64,000 bases of DNA, taken from assembly GCA_037039685.1 (NCBI GenBank), contig JAWNGF010000016.1, positions 248,001 to 312,000 of the forward strand. The letters run 5' to 3'. Of this stretch, positions 10,022-20,599 are shown piece by piece. The position numbers and the translations under genes were made by a program. Every line of letters starts with the position of its first letter. Position 1 is the first letter of the stretch. This DNA is from Ceratobasidium sp. AG-K. Its lineage: Eukaryota; Basidiomycota; Agaricomycetes; Cantharellales; Ceratobasidiaceae. Below the pieces are notes generated by a model. The model saw nothing but the letters and a program-made list of their open reading frames with translations, was not told the origin of the DNA and searched no databases.

Positions 10022-10387
10022 CTTTACCAATTTCGGCAACTCAAACGTGGCATACGCGCCCGAGATGCTCTTCTTGATGTGCTCAATTGTTGCCGCTGGA
10101 TTCGACGTGAGTAAAGAGTGATTGAGAGCCGAAAAAACTCACCAAGCTCTTCTTTGACAGGAGCCGCCTGGCGACGTTCCATCGTGGATTGCCTGGTCGC
10201 AGCATTCCTGGCTGACTGCTCCTCTAATGACAGAGCAGCGCTAACCGTTCTCGGTTTCTTAGGGTGAGGCGGTGCGGTCGGTTTGTTTGTTTTTTTGTCG
10301 GTCTTCTTCCGTTTACCTGTAACAAGTATCACAGCATGAGTCAATGCCGCAGAGATGGGTCCAGCGCAATTACTTACTTGACTGCAT

Positions 10388-12330
10388 CACCGGACTCTTT
10401 GATCAAGCGCGCTTGGTGGGTGCAACCTTTGGCTTATCTACTACGTGGTGCGTTAGGCCTTGAGGAAGGGGCTGCGCAAAGAACCTACCCTTTGGTTGAC
10501 AACCACGGGAAGCTCCCTCCTCATTGGAGTCAGGAACGTAAGTCAAAGTGCGGGCCATGTTAGCGAGCAAGAGCTGAACGTTGTCCCACCATGCCTCAAT
10601 CGTATGGAGCTGATTGAGAGTGAGCAACTGAAAACATAGCTTGTTTTCTATCATTATAACATCGCTGTAAGTGTTTCCGTCATTGTTGAAGTGTCCAATC
10701 GATCCCAGTGAATAGCCCGCGTTTGCCGTCATGGTATGTCAACTTGATAAGCCCAATCACACGTAAATAAACACCATCCCACAACTTCCGGCCACCACTC
10801 CTCACTTCTCGCTCCTTCTCTTATGCTCGTAATTAATTTAATGCCATTCCCATGGTGTTCCACGTCGTATCTCTTATGTGCGTGAGTCCGTTTTGCATTG
10901 ACGTGGGGTTAAAACGGTGCACTAATTGCCGTAAATTCACGCCAGGAATTGCCGAGGCCCTGGCGCTGTACCTGGTCATGGCGCGACTGACTTGTCGGAC
11001 AACTTACACCGGATGTACCAAGCAGGATCTTGTGAGTTCTATGCTCACTGCCTCTACCAGAAACATTACTGAGCCTGTGTTGCTCATACTTTATGGTATA
11101 AAGACACGCTGATGCCAGCAGAATGGCGATCGCCTTGGATCACGGCCGCGCCACCCAGGGATCCGACACTGACACTGACAGCACCTTCCATGCGACATGC
11201 GTGGCTTCTTTTTCCGTGTTTGCAATTCTTTTGAAGTAGGTACCTGAAGCCAAGCCGTACTAATGTGCAACAGTTCTTGGCTTGCAGAACCAATTAATGG
11301 GCCTGTGCGGTGAGTCAATGTTATTGCCTGCCACTCCCTCACACCTTGAGCGCCCCTCCAGGCCTCTCTCCCGCTCGACACCATCACTTTTCATGTCCTT
11401 GTACTCCCCTCACCGTCGCTATTGACCCCGACCCCCAACACTCACTCTCGATAACCCCTCTGGCCCAATGTCCGTCAAAACCCTCTCCAACATCCTTCGT
11501 GGAAACTTCCTCGACATTGTCTTTGACAATTTCCCCTCTGACATTCTTGACAAGCTCCTCCACCAGCTCTTGTCACGTTTGCTTCATACTGGTGCTGCCA
11601 TCAACCCAACCCCTGTTGGCCTCTCACATCACCTTTTAGCCGGTACTTTGGGCTCTTTGTCTCTCCATTTCCATTCTTCTCATTCCTTTCTCTTTGATCA
11701 CTAATTTCCATGCCTCAATATTTTGTCAGGGGTTACATCATGATTCACTGGTTCCCCCGTGCCCAACTCAGTAAGTATCTCGATCCTCTAATGTTTATTT
11801 TGATGTAAACCTGCCCCCTTAGACGTCTTCCTTCAAGTATCATCATAACATCCTTTACCTCTGCGACTTACATCCTCAATGTAAGTGTATCATTCTCAAA
11901 CTGAATTGCGTCTCAATGCTCACTTGTTCTCATATCTAGTTGTCCTTCTGAGGTTGTTGGGCCAATCAGCCTGAGGAACTCTGGCTTTGCTATTCTGATG
12001 TGCAGCACCTCCTACTGTTTGGATTTTCTTGATATGCTCGTTTAGAGTGCTTGTTCCTATATTGTACTCATTAATCTGTTTTCTCTTGTATCGATTTTCT
12101 TTACTCAGTAATTGCATGATAATCTTTCTATTGTGTCATGTGTTGGTTTTTCATCTAGTGTCCAATCATGCCCGTATGCTATTGGCCCTGATTACTGGTT
12201 GGGTTTGACAGCTCTCAATTGTTGTGCTGGGTAACTCGGGAAGTAGCTGCAGATATCTGAGATGCAGTGTGCCCATGAATGAGGAACCAGAGGACCCTGA
12301 CATAGCTGACCCGTGAGTCCGGGATCTGAC
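10388..12330. other. Gene-poor stretch, no confident gene
   Basis: Upstream flank of the hAT transposase and beyond. Short ORFs occur on both strands. A 78-codon plus-strand one at 11468-11704 (starts MSVKTLSNILRGNFLD, helix-like) looks most protein-like, but I see no family, clear splice partners or repeat context. No tRNA or LTR copy is visible. Confidence 0.4.
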
Positions 12331-12334
12331 ATCC

Positions 12335-12680
12335 ATGGACCCATAGACACACGGTCCCATGTACCTGTAGACACACTGTCCCATGTACCCATAGACCCAC
12401 AGGCTCATGGAACTGTAGACACACGGTCCATGGGACCGTGGGACCGTGGGACCGTGTACCACAGGACTGTGTGTCTACTGGTCCATGTGTCTGTGGTCCC
12501 ATGTGTCCCGGAGCCCATGGGACTGTGGTCTGTGCTGCATGGTCCCGTGGTCCCGTGGTCCTGTGGTCCTGTGGTCCCGTGGTCCCATGCACCATGGTTC
12601 CGCAGCACACAGTACTGTGGCCCTGTGTCCCATGGTCCTGGGTAACCGTGGTCTGCGGGCCCCTGGGCTGCTGCCAGGGT
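12335..12680. repeat. Degenerate minisatellite built on GGTCCCRTG-type 9-mers
   Basis: The stretch is dominated by words such as GGTCCCGTG, GGTCCTGTG and GGGACCGTG, plus longer units containing GTAGACACAC. Example: 12540-12592 is an almost pure run of GTGGTCC(C/T) units; 12428-12460 carries GGGACCGTG units in the opposite sense. All six frames are fairly open because the unit is a multiple of three, so ORFs here are artefacts. It ends close to the broken end of the aminopeptidase remnant. Confidence 0.75.
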
Positions 12681-12827
12681 GAATCCCTGCAGATCATAGA
12701 CTGTGCACGGTCCCGTGTTTGCTCTCTCACTCCACAGACCGTCCCGCGGACCTTCATGCATGGGTAACCGCGGGTAATCCACGGGTACCTGCAGGGACCG
12801 TGCATGGTAGGTCCTCTTGCAACATCT

Positions 12828-13585
12828 CTAACTGAAACCAGCATCAACAAGTGCTCTGAAGACTTCCATCAAGTTGGCAGTCCCTGTGCCGTTGTCGTCC
12901 GCACCAGGCGCATGTCCAGTAACAGCAATCTGGTTGATCAAATCAAGATGGCAGCCCAGAATGACCGCTCCAGTAGCAGACACGCCATTGAACCTGGCAA
13001 TGACAGACTTCTGAGCCCAAGAATGATTGAATTGAAGAACATCGACATTGCTCTTGCCGTCAGCAATCGAGCGGAGCGGGTTGTAGATCCAGTTGCTAGC
13101 AGCAACACCAGTCTCGGACTTGTAGTATCGGTTGTGATACCCAGTCAGAATATCAAGGTTGTCTCGCATACGATCAACGGAAAGCGTTGACATGATCGCC
13201 CTGACAGTGGATGATTTGGAAGGAGCGGGGTCTATATGGAATTAGCACACAATTTAATATCAGTTAAACCACATACAATCCATACTCTTGACGACAGCTT
13301 CTACATTCTGTTCCTTTTGCTCCTCACCCTTATAGTAAGTCTCAGTGAGATCAAACTAGCCGGTCATCAGGAATAGTCAACACAGTACTCGTATTACTCA
13401 CAACGCCCTCATTCTTCCTGACAAGGTCGAGTTTCTGATCCTCGGTGACCCAGAGCGAGGCAGGTGTTGTCGGATGTCTGGATCAAACACAGCCCCTTGC
13501 TGACATTGGCATCAAATTCAGAGACGGGAATAGCAAACGTAGTGGACAGAACAGCCAATCCAAGCGTGAAGAGGAGAGTGAGCAT
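12828..13585 (-). pseudogene. M28 (leucine aminopeptidase-like) metallopeptidase remnant
   Basis: Start ATG 13585 gives a good signal peptide (LLFTLGLAVLSTTFA). The following exons match the M28 secreted aminopeptidase layout: WVTEDQKLDLVRKN, FDLTETYYKGEEQ, then SVIARFNGVS and the first zinc/aspartate motifs GCHLDLIN and APGADDNGTGT, with FRALVDAG. A one-base frame change is needed near 13460 to join the signal-peptide exon to WVTEDQ. The protein stops at 12828, right after the first metal-binding half; the Glu-Glu and later zinc ligands are missing, and minisatellite DNA follows. It therefore looks like a 3'-truncated secreted peptidase gene. The family call is from recalled motifs. Confidence 0.75.
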
Positions 13586-13948
13586 GATGGAGAAAAGAGC
13601 GACTGAAATGTAGCTTGTAGGCTCATTCCCCAGTTTATATTCCTCAGCAACTCCGAGTAGAAGTGTGACGAGCCCAAGAAGTCGTGTCAATGACGGCTTC
13701 CATGACAGGTTTGAATGCGGATTTGGAAGCAAGCATAGCACACAATCATTGGCCGGCTCTTCTCTTTGCCAGGCGCTGGCAGCGACCCTGGAAATGGTGA
13801 GACTCTGAATTGTCTTACGGCAGGATGTTCCTTAAGAGCCAGTCGTGCTAAACGGCAAAGAAAGAGATGATAGAGCGAGCGGTTGTGCCAGGGTCAATTT
13901 GAAAGTCTTGTTAACCCATTATATGTATTTGGGCCATGTTGAAGTCAA

Positions 13949-14042
13949 GTCTGGCTAGCTCAGTTGGTTAGAGCGTCAAGCTAATAAAACGTGGTTATGT
14001 ATTACAACTCGAAGGTCGCGGGTTCGACCCCCTCGCTGGACA
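13949..14042 (+). tRNA. tRNA-Ile(AAT) with a 20-nt intron
   Basis: A cloverleaf can be folded: acceptor GTCTGGC/GCTGGAC with discriminator A, D-arm AGCTCAGTTGGTTAGAGC (box A), anticodon loop CTAATA|A, T-arm with GGTTCGACC (box B). The intron sits at the standard 37/38 position, 13987-14006. TTTT follows at 14047. Weak points are mismatches at 29:41 and 50:64 and two G:U pairs in the acceptor stem, so it could be a decayed copy. Confidence 0.75.
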
Positions 14043-14050
14043 TACATTTT

Positions 14051-16217
14051 ACTCAATCTTTTGCGCCAAATAAAATAAGGCAATGCTTGGCGTAAACCAC
14101 TCAGTCAGAATCATCTCGTGGGCTATTTGAGCGCGGTTCTAGGCCGCTACCTCCTCACTACTTGTGAGTTTACCCCTGGTTGTGGGGAGTCTGCTAAACA
14201 TGAAGGTATAAAGCTCAAAATCTACGTATATGGTACTGAATCTTGAGATATTTCGGCGAAAAGCACCGAAATCGACGTGGTGAAGTCTCGCATTTGGCTT
14301 CCAGCCACCCATACACAGCGTTTGCTTTGAAGTGATATGCCCACCAAATGGTCATTCCTATATTTCAGTAGCATTCCAAGCTAATTTTTAGTCCAGTTAT
14401 CAACCTGAGAAACAATCCTCATTTTGCCCCTCCTTTTCAAGATCATCTTTCAATACAATACTTAGATACCTGTCATACTGTCGGATCCCACCCCCCTGAA
14501 TGCAACTACAAGAACTCAGAACATCTTGCTCAACGGGAACCAGCTAGAGTCTGGCAACTCTTAAGAGGGACACTTGACCGGGCAACTGTTGTAGAGGGAG
14601 CCAAACATCTGACGCTGGACTAACAAATCAATGAAAGGACTGTGGTTTGTGGCTTGTATGTGATTATTGCAGGGACTCGATTATTTTATGCACGTACCTC
14701 AAAACACTTGGGAGCTGATCATATGGTTCTACCTGGATTCAAGCCCATGACACTTCGATTTTTGTCGGGCGCGGCCGCATTCCCTTCCGATGGAATTCAC
14801 ATTATACCGCATCCGGTTCTGCGGACCAAGCCATTCGCTCATTGAGTACTGACTGGAATTAGCTCTGTATTCAGCATGTCGCTGACATCTCGGGTTGCTT
14901 GATGCAGCTATCTTCAATGTCATTATCATTTCGTCCGATCTCCTCTGGTTACAGTTTATCCCTAAGGTTAGCATCCCAATAGCATCCCTCCAAGCCAGAC
15001 GCGACTGCAACCACTCTACATCTCTAACCGACTACAGCTACAACCAAGAGGAACGCATTACACTTAAATGTGTGCTAATTTTCTAGCTCCCACTAGCCTT
15101 GCGCAAGCGTATCTCGTATCCCCACAACGTGCCCATCATTGGTCCCCGAGACAACACGCCTACCGATTACCCACACCGTTTGTTGAACAAGAGATGTTCC
15201 GAGTATCACGCCCCATGGTAGCTTGACAAGGTACGCCGCCTTGACAGTATAATTTTTCAATGCGCTCATATACAGTTATTTTTACGGCCGACGCCCTCAC
15301 ATGTAAGTATCGTGAGTACATGCTCAAGGTAGGACCGGCTTTCTTTTTTTCAAAGGTTGTACCCCACCGTTATTATATATGCGCTATCTATTTCCCTGCT
15401 TGGCATGATAGTTCACGTTTACAGGGTTTCCAAACATTATACTACAACAACCAGCGGAGTACACTCCCAGACAGAGTATTATCTCGGGTAATTATAGTAG
15501 TTTTGGGGGTGTGCTTAACTTGAGAAATGTAGATAGTTCTAGACTGGCAAGGAGGAAGTTCAGACTCCCGAACGGCAACTAATTCTTCGTGGGTGGGATT
15601 TGATGAATTCGAAGCCCAGTCATTTACACCCCAGGCAGAGCGCCAGTCGTCGATGGAAGGCGCTGCTTATGTAACGCGACACTTTCCTCAACGCTTTGAT
15701 GGTCATCTCTGGATTGATAAAGCCTCTCCCGTCTCATTACGGGCGCCCAAGATTGACACCTCTCGTACATTATGCTGCTAGAATAAAGAGACGCTTTAAT
15801 ACTTCGTTATATTCTTTGCAAGTGTTCAAGGAGTACCAAAGTTACACCTCGCCCAAGTCACACGCCATCAGTAGTAGACGGGCGATGGGCGATCCTTGGC
15901 ACGAGAAAGTACAATAGGCTGAGGGTTACGGTACGTCTTTGCGGGTATCCTGTTGGCTACTCCCTTGGCCTGGTTCACCTGCGCCTGGTCCGCCAGCTGC
16001 CGAATCCAAGAAACCGACAAACCTTCACCTAACCTATGTGTCCGTATCGTCATCGAAGATCCAATTACGACGAACGATTGTCTGTGAAAGATTAGATCAA
16101 AGTCGTCTCGGCCATAGGCGTCCCTAGTCCCAAGTGACGTCATACTCTCGTTACGAGTCCATATGTACTCGCGCTCCCAGCCCAATATGCAACCCACTCT
16201 CACACACCCTCTCCACC
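14051..16217. other. Intergenic, no gene recognised
   Basis: Only short shadow-type ORFs on both strands, no recognisable motif, no LTR or MITE ends that I can identify. Moderately AT-rich with some TATA-like runs. Confidence 0.4.
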
Positions 16218-16732
16218 ATGTCCAACCAGCCCGCTTTACCCTCTGAAATCGTTCAACCTAAATACCAAGGCACCGATGGTGTTGTAGCCGACCAGCAAGG
16301 TGCGCCCAATGTCAGCCGCTGAGTTCGTACTTGAACAGTCACAACTAGCCGCCACGCAACCGGGCAGCGGATCTGCCGTTCCTGACGACATCAAGCACTC
16401 GGCTAATGCGCACGCCGAGCAACATCTTCATGAGGATGGCAAGCTGCCTTTCAAGGAGCAGGTGAAAGGTACGCGAGTTTACGTGGATACAGAGCTGTGC
16501 TAATGAAATAATCACCGTTGTAGCCTATGCCAAGGTACATCGTGGAACTGTGAGTGCCGCCTCCGTTCGGTCCCGTCGATGTTTGCTAACGTGTTACGAC
16601 CAGGTCTTACCCGGTCATGTAAGTATATTGCATTTCGTACGTCAACCCGACGCTAACGGGATCACGCCGGGTTAGAAAGAAGAGAAGGAGGTTGGACAGA
16701 AGATCCTCGCAGGAGAGATTCCTCCCCAATGA
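16218..16732 (+). CDS. Small hypothetical protein, four exons, apparent frame slip in exon 1
   Basis: Start ATG 16218 (MSNQPALPSEIVQP). Later exons give HAEQHLHEDGKLPFKEQVK, AYAKVHRGT, VLPGH and KEEKEVGQKILAGEIPPQ, joined by introns with clean GT..AG ends near 16468-16523, 16550-16604 and 16620-16676. The small alternating exons argue for a real gene of about 130 residues, hydrophilic and charged, with no signal peptide or membrane segment. Between residue 28 and the segment SAAEFVLEQ the frame changes by one base near 16310, so either the copy is broken or there is a sequence error. I do not recognise the family. Confidence 0.55.
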
Positions 16733-17050
16733 AACCGAGCTCGAGGCGGATATCCAAGTTTTCCGTGTGCGATACCTACTGTATTACTGTGCTATATATA
16801 GATTGCCTGTCATGCATTCAACAACTTCAAAAATCGAGCGTGGAACATAGTTTGAAATTCGCTCAATGGAACCCGCCGGAACCCCAGAAGTCCTGATCGA
16901 AGGCCGCCTGAAACGCAAGGAAGCGCCACGGAGTGTCACGCATTTGACATATAAAGAGCCTCTCGGCGGCGGGTTCCGTCTTTTCACTCACCCAATTTTG
17001 TCCCTACTCATTGCCCTCCCTCTCGTTCTACACCACAATCTTTACACATA

Positions 17051-17763
17051 ATGTTCTTCTCTCGCATCCTTATTGCTGCTGTCGCCGTCGTTGGCGTGAT
17101 TGCTGCCCCATCCAACACACCTGGATCCCTCCAACACGACTCTATCAATGTCATCGGCCATGCGCATCACGGTCGCGATACCGCGCCCTATGCCGTCGCT
17201 AAGCCTAAGTTCGAAGCTCTCCAGGACCAAGTGGGTATGTACAAAAATCCCCCCACTCAGCTCACGATCATGACAATTCGTGAACAGCCGACGCCATGGC
17301 CGGACCCCAAGCCGAGCGTGAGGCTAAGCTCGTGGCTATCACTGGCAGTCTCTTAGACACAGTAAAGCAATACAACAGCGGGTTCAAGTCTAGGTGGACA
17401 GCCCAAAGTTTGTATCCTCAGATGGGCCAGAAAGCGGAGGAAGTAAAGAATGTCGGCTCGGTAAGTACCAATAGCGGTTATTGAATCCCACAGCTAATGT
17501 TATCTCGTTTCAAGTTCGTCTACCACATTCTCCGTAGCTGCAAAGGTACCAGAAGCGCCACACTCGCTGCTAATATTGCCGCCATCGAGTAAGCCATTAG
17601 ATTTACTCTTTCTGCGGTTACCTGATCAGCTCCCAGCACCGAGATTGATGACTTTGGCAACACCCTGGCCAAAATGATGGCCGGCGATGCACCCACCATC
17701 CTGGCTGGCTTCGACAAGTTTTCCCAACGCCTTGAGGCAATTCATGCAGCTGTTGCGGCTTAG
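17051..17763 (+). CDS. Small secreted protein A (tandem pair)
   Basis: Four exons: 17051-17234, 17288-17460, 17515-17588, 17637-17763. N-terminal signal peptide (FFSRILIAAVAVVGVIAA), then a mature part with DAMAGPQAEREAKL, a central YHILRSCKGTRS motif and a helical C-terminus ending AIHAAVAA. It contains few cysteines and no transmembrane segment after the signal. A TATA-like ACATATAAAG lies about 100 bp upstream. Same exon phases and motifs as the gene at 19027, so the two arose by tandem duplication. I do not recognise a domain; a small secreted protein of this kind could act at the cell surface or on a host, but that is inference. Confidence 0.82.
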
Positions 17764-19026
17764 GAGCAAACGGGCTGTGCGGTTTCGTAGTTTTTCATCT
17801 CCATCGGACATTAGGTACTGGATCTATAGGAGAATACATTTACTTGTTTTGCACTTTTACTGGGTGTCTCATTCGGAATTTCTTCCGCTCTCGCGGGCTT
17901 GGGGCTTGGATGGCCTTGCCACTGGTCGACGTAGTCACCCTGTTTGCTCACAGTATCAGAGAGTGGAATAACCGTGTAAGTGAATGTTAGCGGAGCCCAG
18001 CGTGGATAGATACAAAAGTTTATGTGCGCCCACCGAGTTCGCGGTCACGTGGTTGCTAGTTTTGTCTCCTGCTTCGTCAAAATGGCTCGGGTATGTGCTC
18101 GACTCTTATAATGTGTGAATACATTTGTGTATAAACAGGTTGTTACTGACCCTCCTAGTCATCCGAGCGCGCAAGGGCGTTTTTATGCGGCAGATTATGA
18201 TGATTTGGCTATTTTCCCAATTTTTTAAAATAAAATAAAATTCGTTGAGGGTTGCTGTTCACAATCAATACTAGCTACTATCGCATGAGTCCACTTTCTC
18301 CTAGGTATGACTGATTCGTATTGACGGAAGTTGTCTTCCACCTAAGTAATAACACGGATTGTATTATCATATTCTTTCAGGTTTGACGACTCCGAAGCTA
18401 CTCTGGCGGATTGATCGCGCGCATATAGTACCAAATAAAGCCACCAAGCCTGTTGAAGGGGTTGAACGGTGGCTCCTCGTAAGTATCTAGAGTCTCAACA
18501 ATAAAATAGTGGAGAGTATAGCTCCCATATCCAGGGTGGGATCTGATATGCTCACACTTGGTGTCGATCGGGTCGAACGGGTTAGTGGAGGTTCCAAAAG
18601 ACTCGTGTTTGTGTCGACTTGTCGTTTACTTAGGGGTCGTTGGCTCCTTGCCTGTCATAGAGTGTCAGGTTATGTGATAATCTTCAGGGCCCGAGTTCGC
18701 AGCCCTCCAGCAAGTCAAAGCTGAGTCTCTGGGGCCTCTGAAGTGGCGATTGGATTTTGGTGCATAATAATGTGTATGTAAACGTAGCACGTTTCCCGTG
18801 TACACCATTTAAGCCACCTACCATGTATTCAATGGGTTCCGGATCGAGCCTGAAATGTGATTTGAAATAGTCGCAATGAAACTGTCCGAAGTCCAGAAGC
18901 ACCGATTGAAGGCCGCTGGATCGTCACCATTTGACATATATAAAGGCCTCTTGCTGTCGAGAACTCGACCATCGACGCCTCACCCTGTTGACCCCCACTT
19001 TCATCTTTTCACAACACACCCACCTA

Positions 19027-19740
19027 ATGATTTTCTCTCGCATTCTTATCGTGGCTTTCGCAGTCGTCGGTGTCGTTGCAACCCCATCCAACGCCCCTGG
19101 AGCTCTTCATTCTGATTTCATCGGGGGTATTGGCGTCGAGCCTCGCGACGAGAGCCCCTATAGTGTCGCCATGGCCAAGTTCGATAACCTTCAGGACCAG
19201 GTTGGTACGTAGAAAAATGTTATAGCTACAATCTCGTGAATTAACACTGAGTAGCCGACGCCATGGCTGGACCCAAAGCTGAGCGCGAGGCTAAGTTTTT
19301 GATCATCACGAGTGGCACTTTACAGGCCCTAAAAGAATACAAGCGCGCGACCGAGGCTGGATTGCTGGGAGTAAGTCTGAATCTCGGGCTCGGTCATGAT
19401 CAGAAAGGGGAGGAGATGGAGCGCATCGGTTCTGTAAGTGCGGCTGTCTGTGCAATTTCCTTGGCTAATATCGTGTCATCATTCAGGCGATGTATCACAT
19501 CCTTCGCAGCTGCAAGGGCACCAGGAGCACCCAACTTGGTGATAATATTGCTTCCATCAAGTAAGCCTCTCGTTAGTATGGTCGTGTAAAATTATTGAAC
19601 AACCTTGCAGCTCCGAGGTTAATGGTCTTGGTGTCTCCATTGCGAGCCTCCTTCCTGATATTGCAAACAAGATATTGCACGGCTTTGGCATGTACGCTGA
19701 TCGCCTTACTGCCATCCAAGCCGCTGTTCAGCCACACTAG
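19027..19740 (+). CDS. Small secreted protein B (tandem pair)
   Basis: Four exons: 19027-19204, 19255-19433, 19487-19560, 19611-19740, with intron positions identical to gene A. Signal peptide IFSRILIVAFAVVGVVA, then DAMAGPKAEREAKF, MYHILRSCKGTRS and a helical tail (IANKILHGFGMYADRLTAI). The upstream region is also related to gene A's: both carry a GAAGGCCGC..., CATTTGACATATA and AAAG block ahead of the start, so promoter and gene were copied together. The mature parts have diverged more than the signal peptide and the SCKGTRS core. Function unknown. Confidence 0.84.
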
Positions 19741-20599
19741 AAATCTAGGAACGGGGTTGTTTCGCATGATCGTAGTTCACTGCTTGTTTGGGGTTTGGAC
19801 CGCAGAGAGTAATATATTTAGTCTATAATGCTGTCATTTTCGGTTGGCTGTTACCAAATAAAGATCGACGCCCGGGACGGTCTTGCAACTAGTTGTCACA
19901 AATGTACTATTTGCCTGTCCTTCGTGCTGTCTGAAGACCAGGATCCACATAAGGTCAATCCATCGCACCTGGTGTGGACGAAATGTGTACTGCAAAGCTT
20001 TGTTTTTTTTTGGCAAGTTCTGTCGATCCTTGAAAGCAACCTCGCAGTTCCTTCAACCCTCGCAGTTCTCTTCCAACTATTTCACACAATTACCCATTCG
20101 AAAATGATGACATTAAATCTGTTGTAAGCGGCACAGGCGGGCCTACGAAAACAGATGGTAGGATTGATCTCTGACTACAAAAATTCCGCACGCATCACAT
20201 GACTACATGCGCGCAACCACAGATGTAAATACAACACACCCTCAACTGTGGATGTGAGGCAGAAAGAGATAAAGTAAAAAATTGCGACTCGTCTAAATGA
20301 ATACGAGCGCGAAACAATGAGCTAAAACGGCCTGGAAACGACAAAGTTTTTTTTTTAAAAAAAATGAAAAGATTATCGCAAACGGAGCCTTGAGTCTCGT
20401 GACTGATCCTTAGTATACCTCGCCCAAACTCAGCGGGCTCGTCCATCGCCTTGTAGTTGCTTCATCTTTTTGACTAGAATTTGAGAATTTGACTTTGATT
20501 ACAGTACTTATAATACAAATGTAGTATATTAGGTGCAGTTATGCATATGGTGATGAATAGGACTTGTTCGGCACCTGGCCAAGCTATCCCGTGTCTCTG

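Larger units (their letters stand above)
1..10387 (-). pseudogene. hAT-family transposase gene, split by nested insertions, runs off left edge
   Basis: Reading the minus strand and removing short GT..AG introns gives one continuous transposase. Exons I place: 10387-10378 (start ATG), 10316-10143 (basic, KRKKTDKK), 10095-10022 joined to 2327-2278, 2225-2066 joined to 1604-1548, 1498-1382, 1328-1190, 1137-1059, 1006-895 joined to 647-620, 512-354, 294-133 and 82-1. Features in order are a BED finger (FVCKTCRKR then SNTSSLLKHQACC), NNFGITG, PHRTTLVKDI, ALDLCQSGNG, the hAT signature CDNASNN (near 985), CIPHILNL across the MITE site, and an acidic D/E-rich tract (near 220). The rest of the catalytic domain and the dimerisation domain lie outside the window. 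One in-frame TGA (2072-2074) sits where CGA is expected. Apart from that and three insertions it looks intact. Family assignment rests on recalled hAT motifs. Confidence 0.85.

Noticed and set aside
10403..10732. 109-codon minus-strand ORF just upstream of the hAT start
   Set aside because: No motif and it ends before the transposase ATG; could be 5' flank of the element, not enough support for a gene.
12215..12850. ORFs of 100-211 codons rich in TGPQDH/HGPT words
   Set aside because: Products of the 9-bp minisatellite, open in several frames on both strands.
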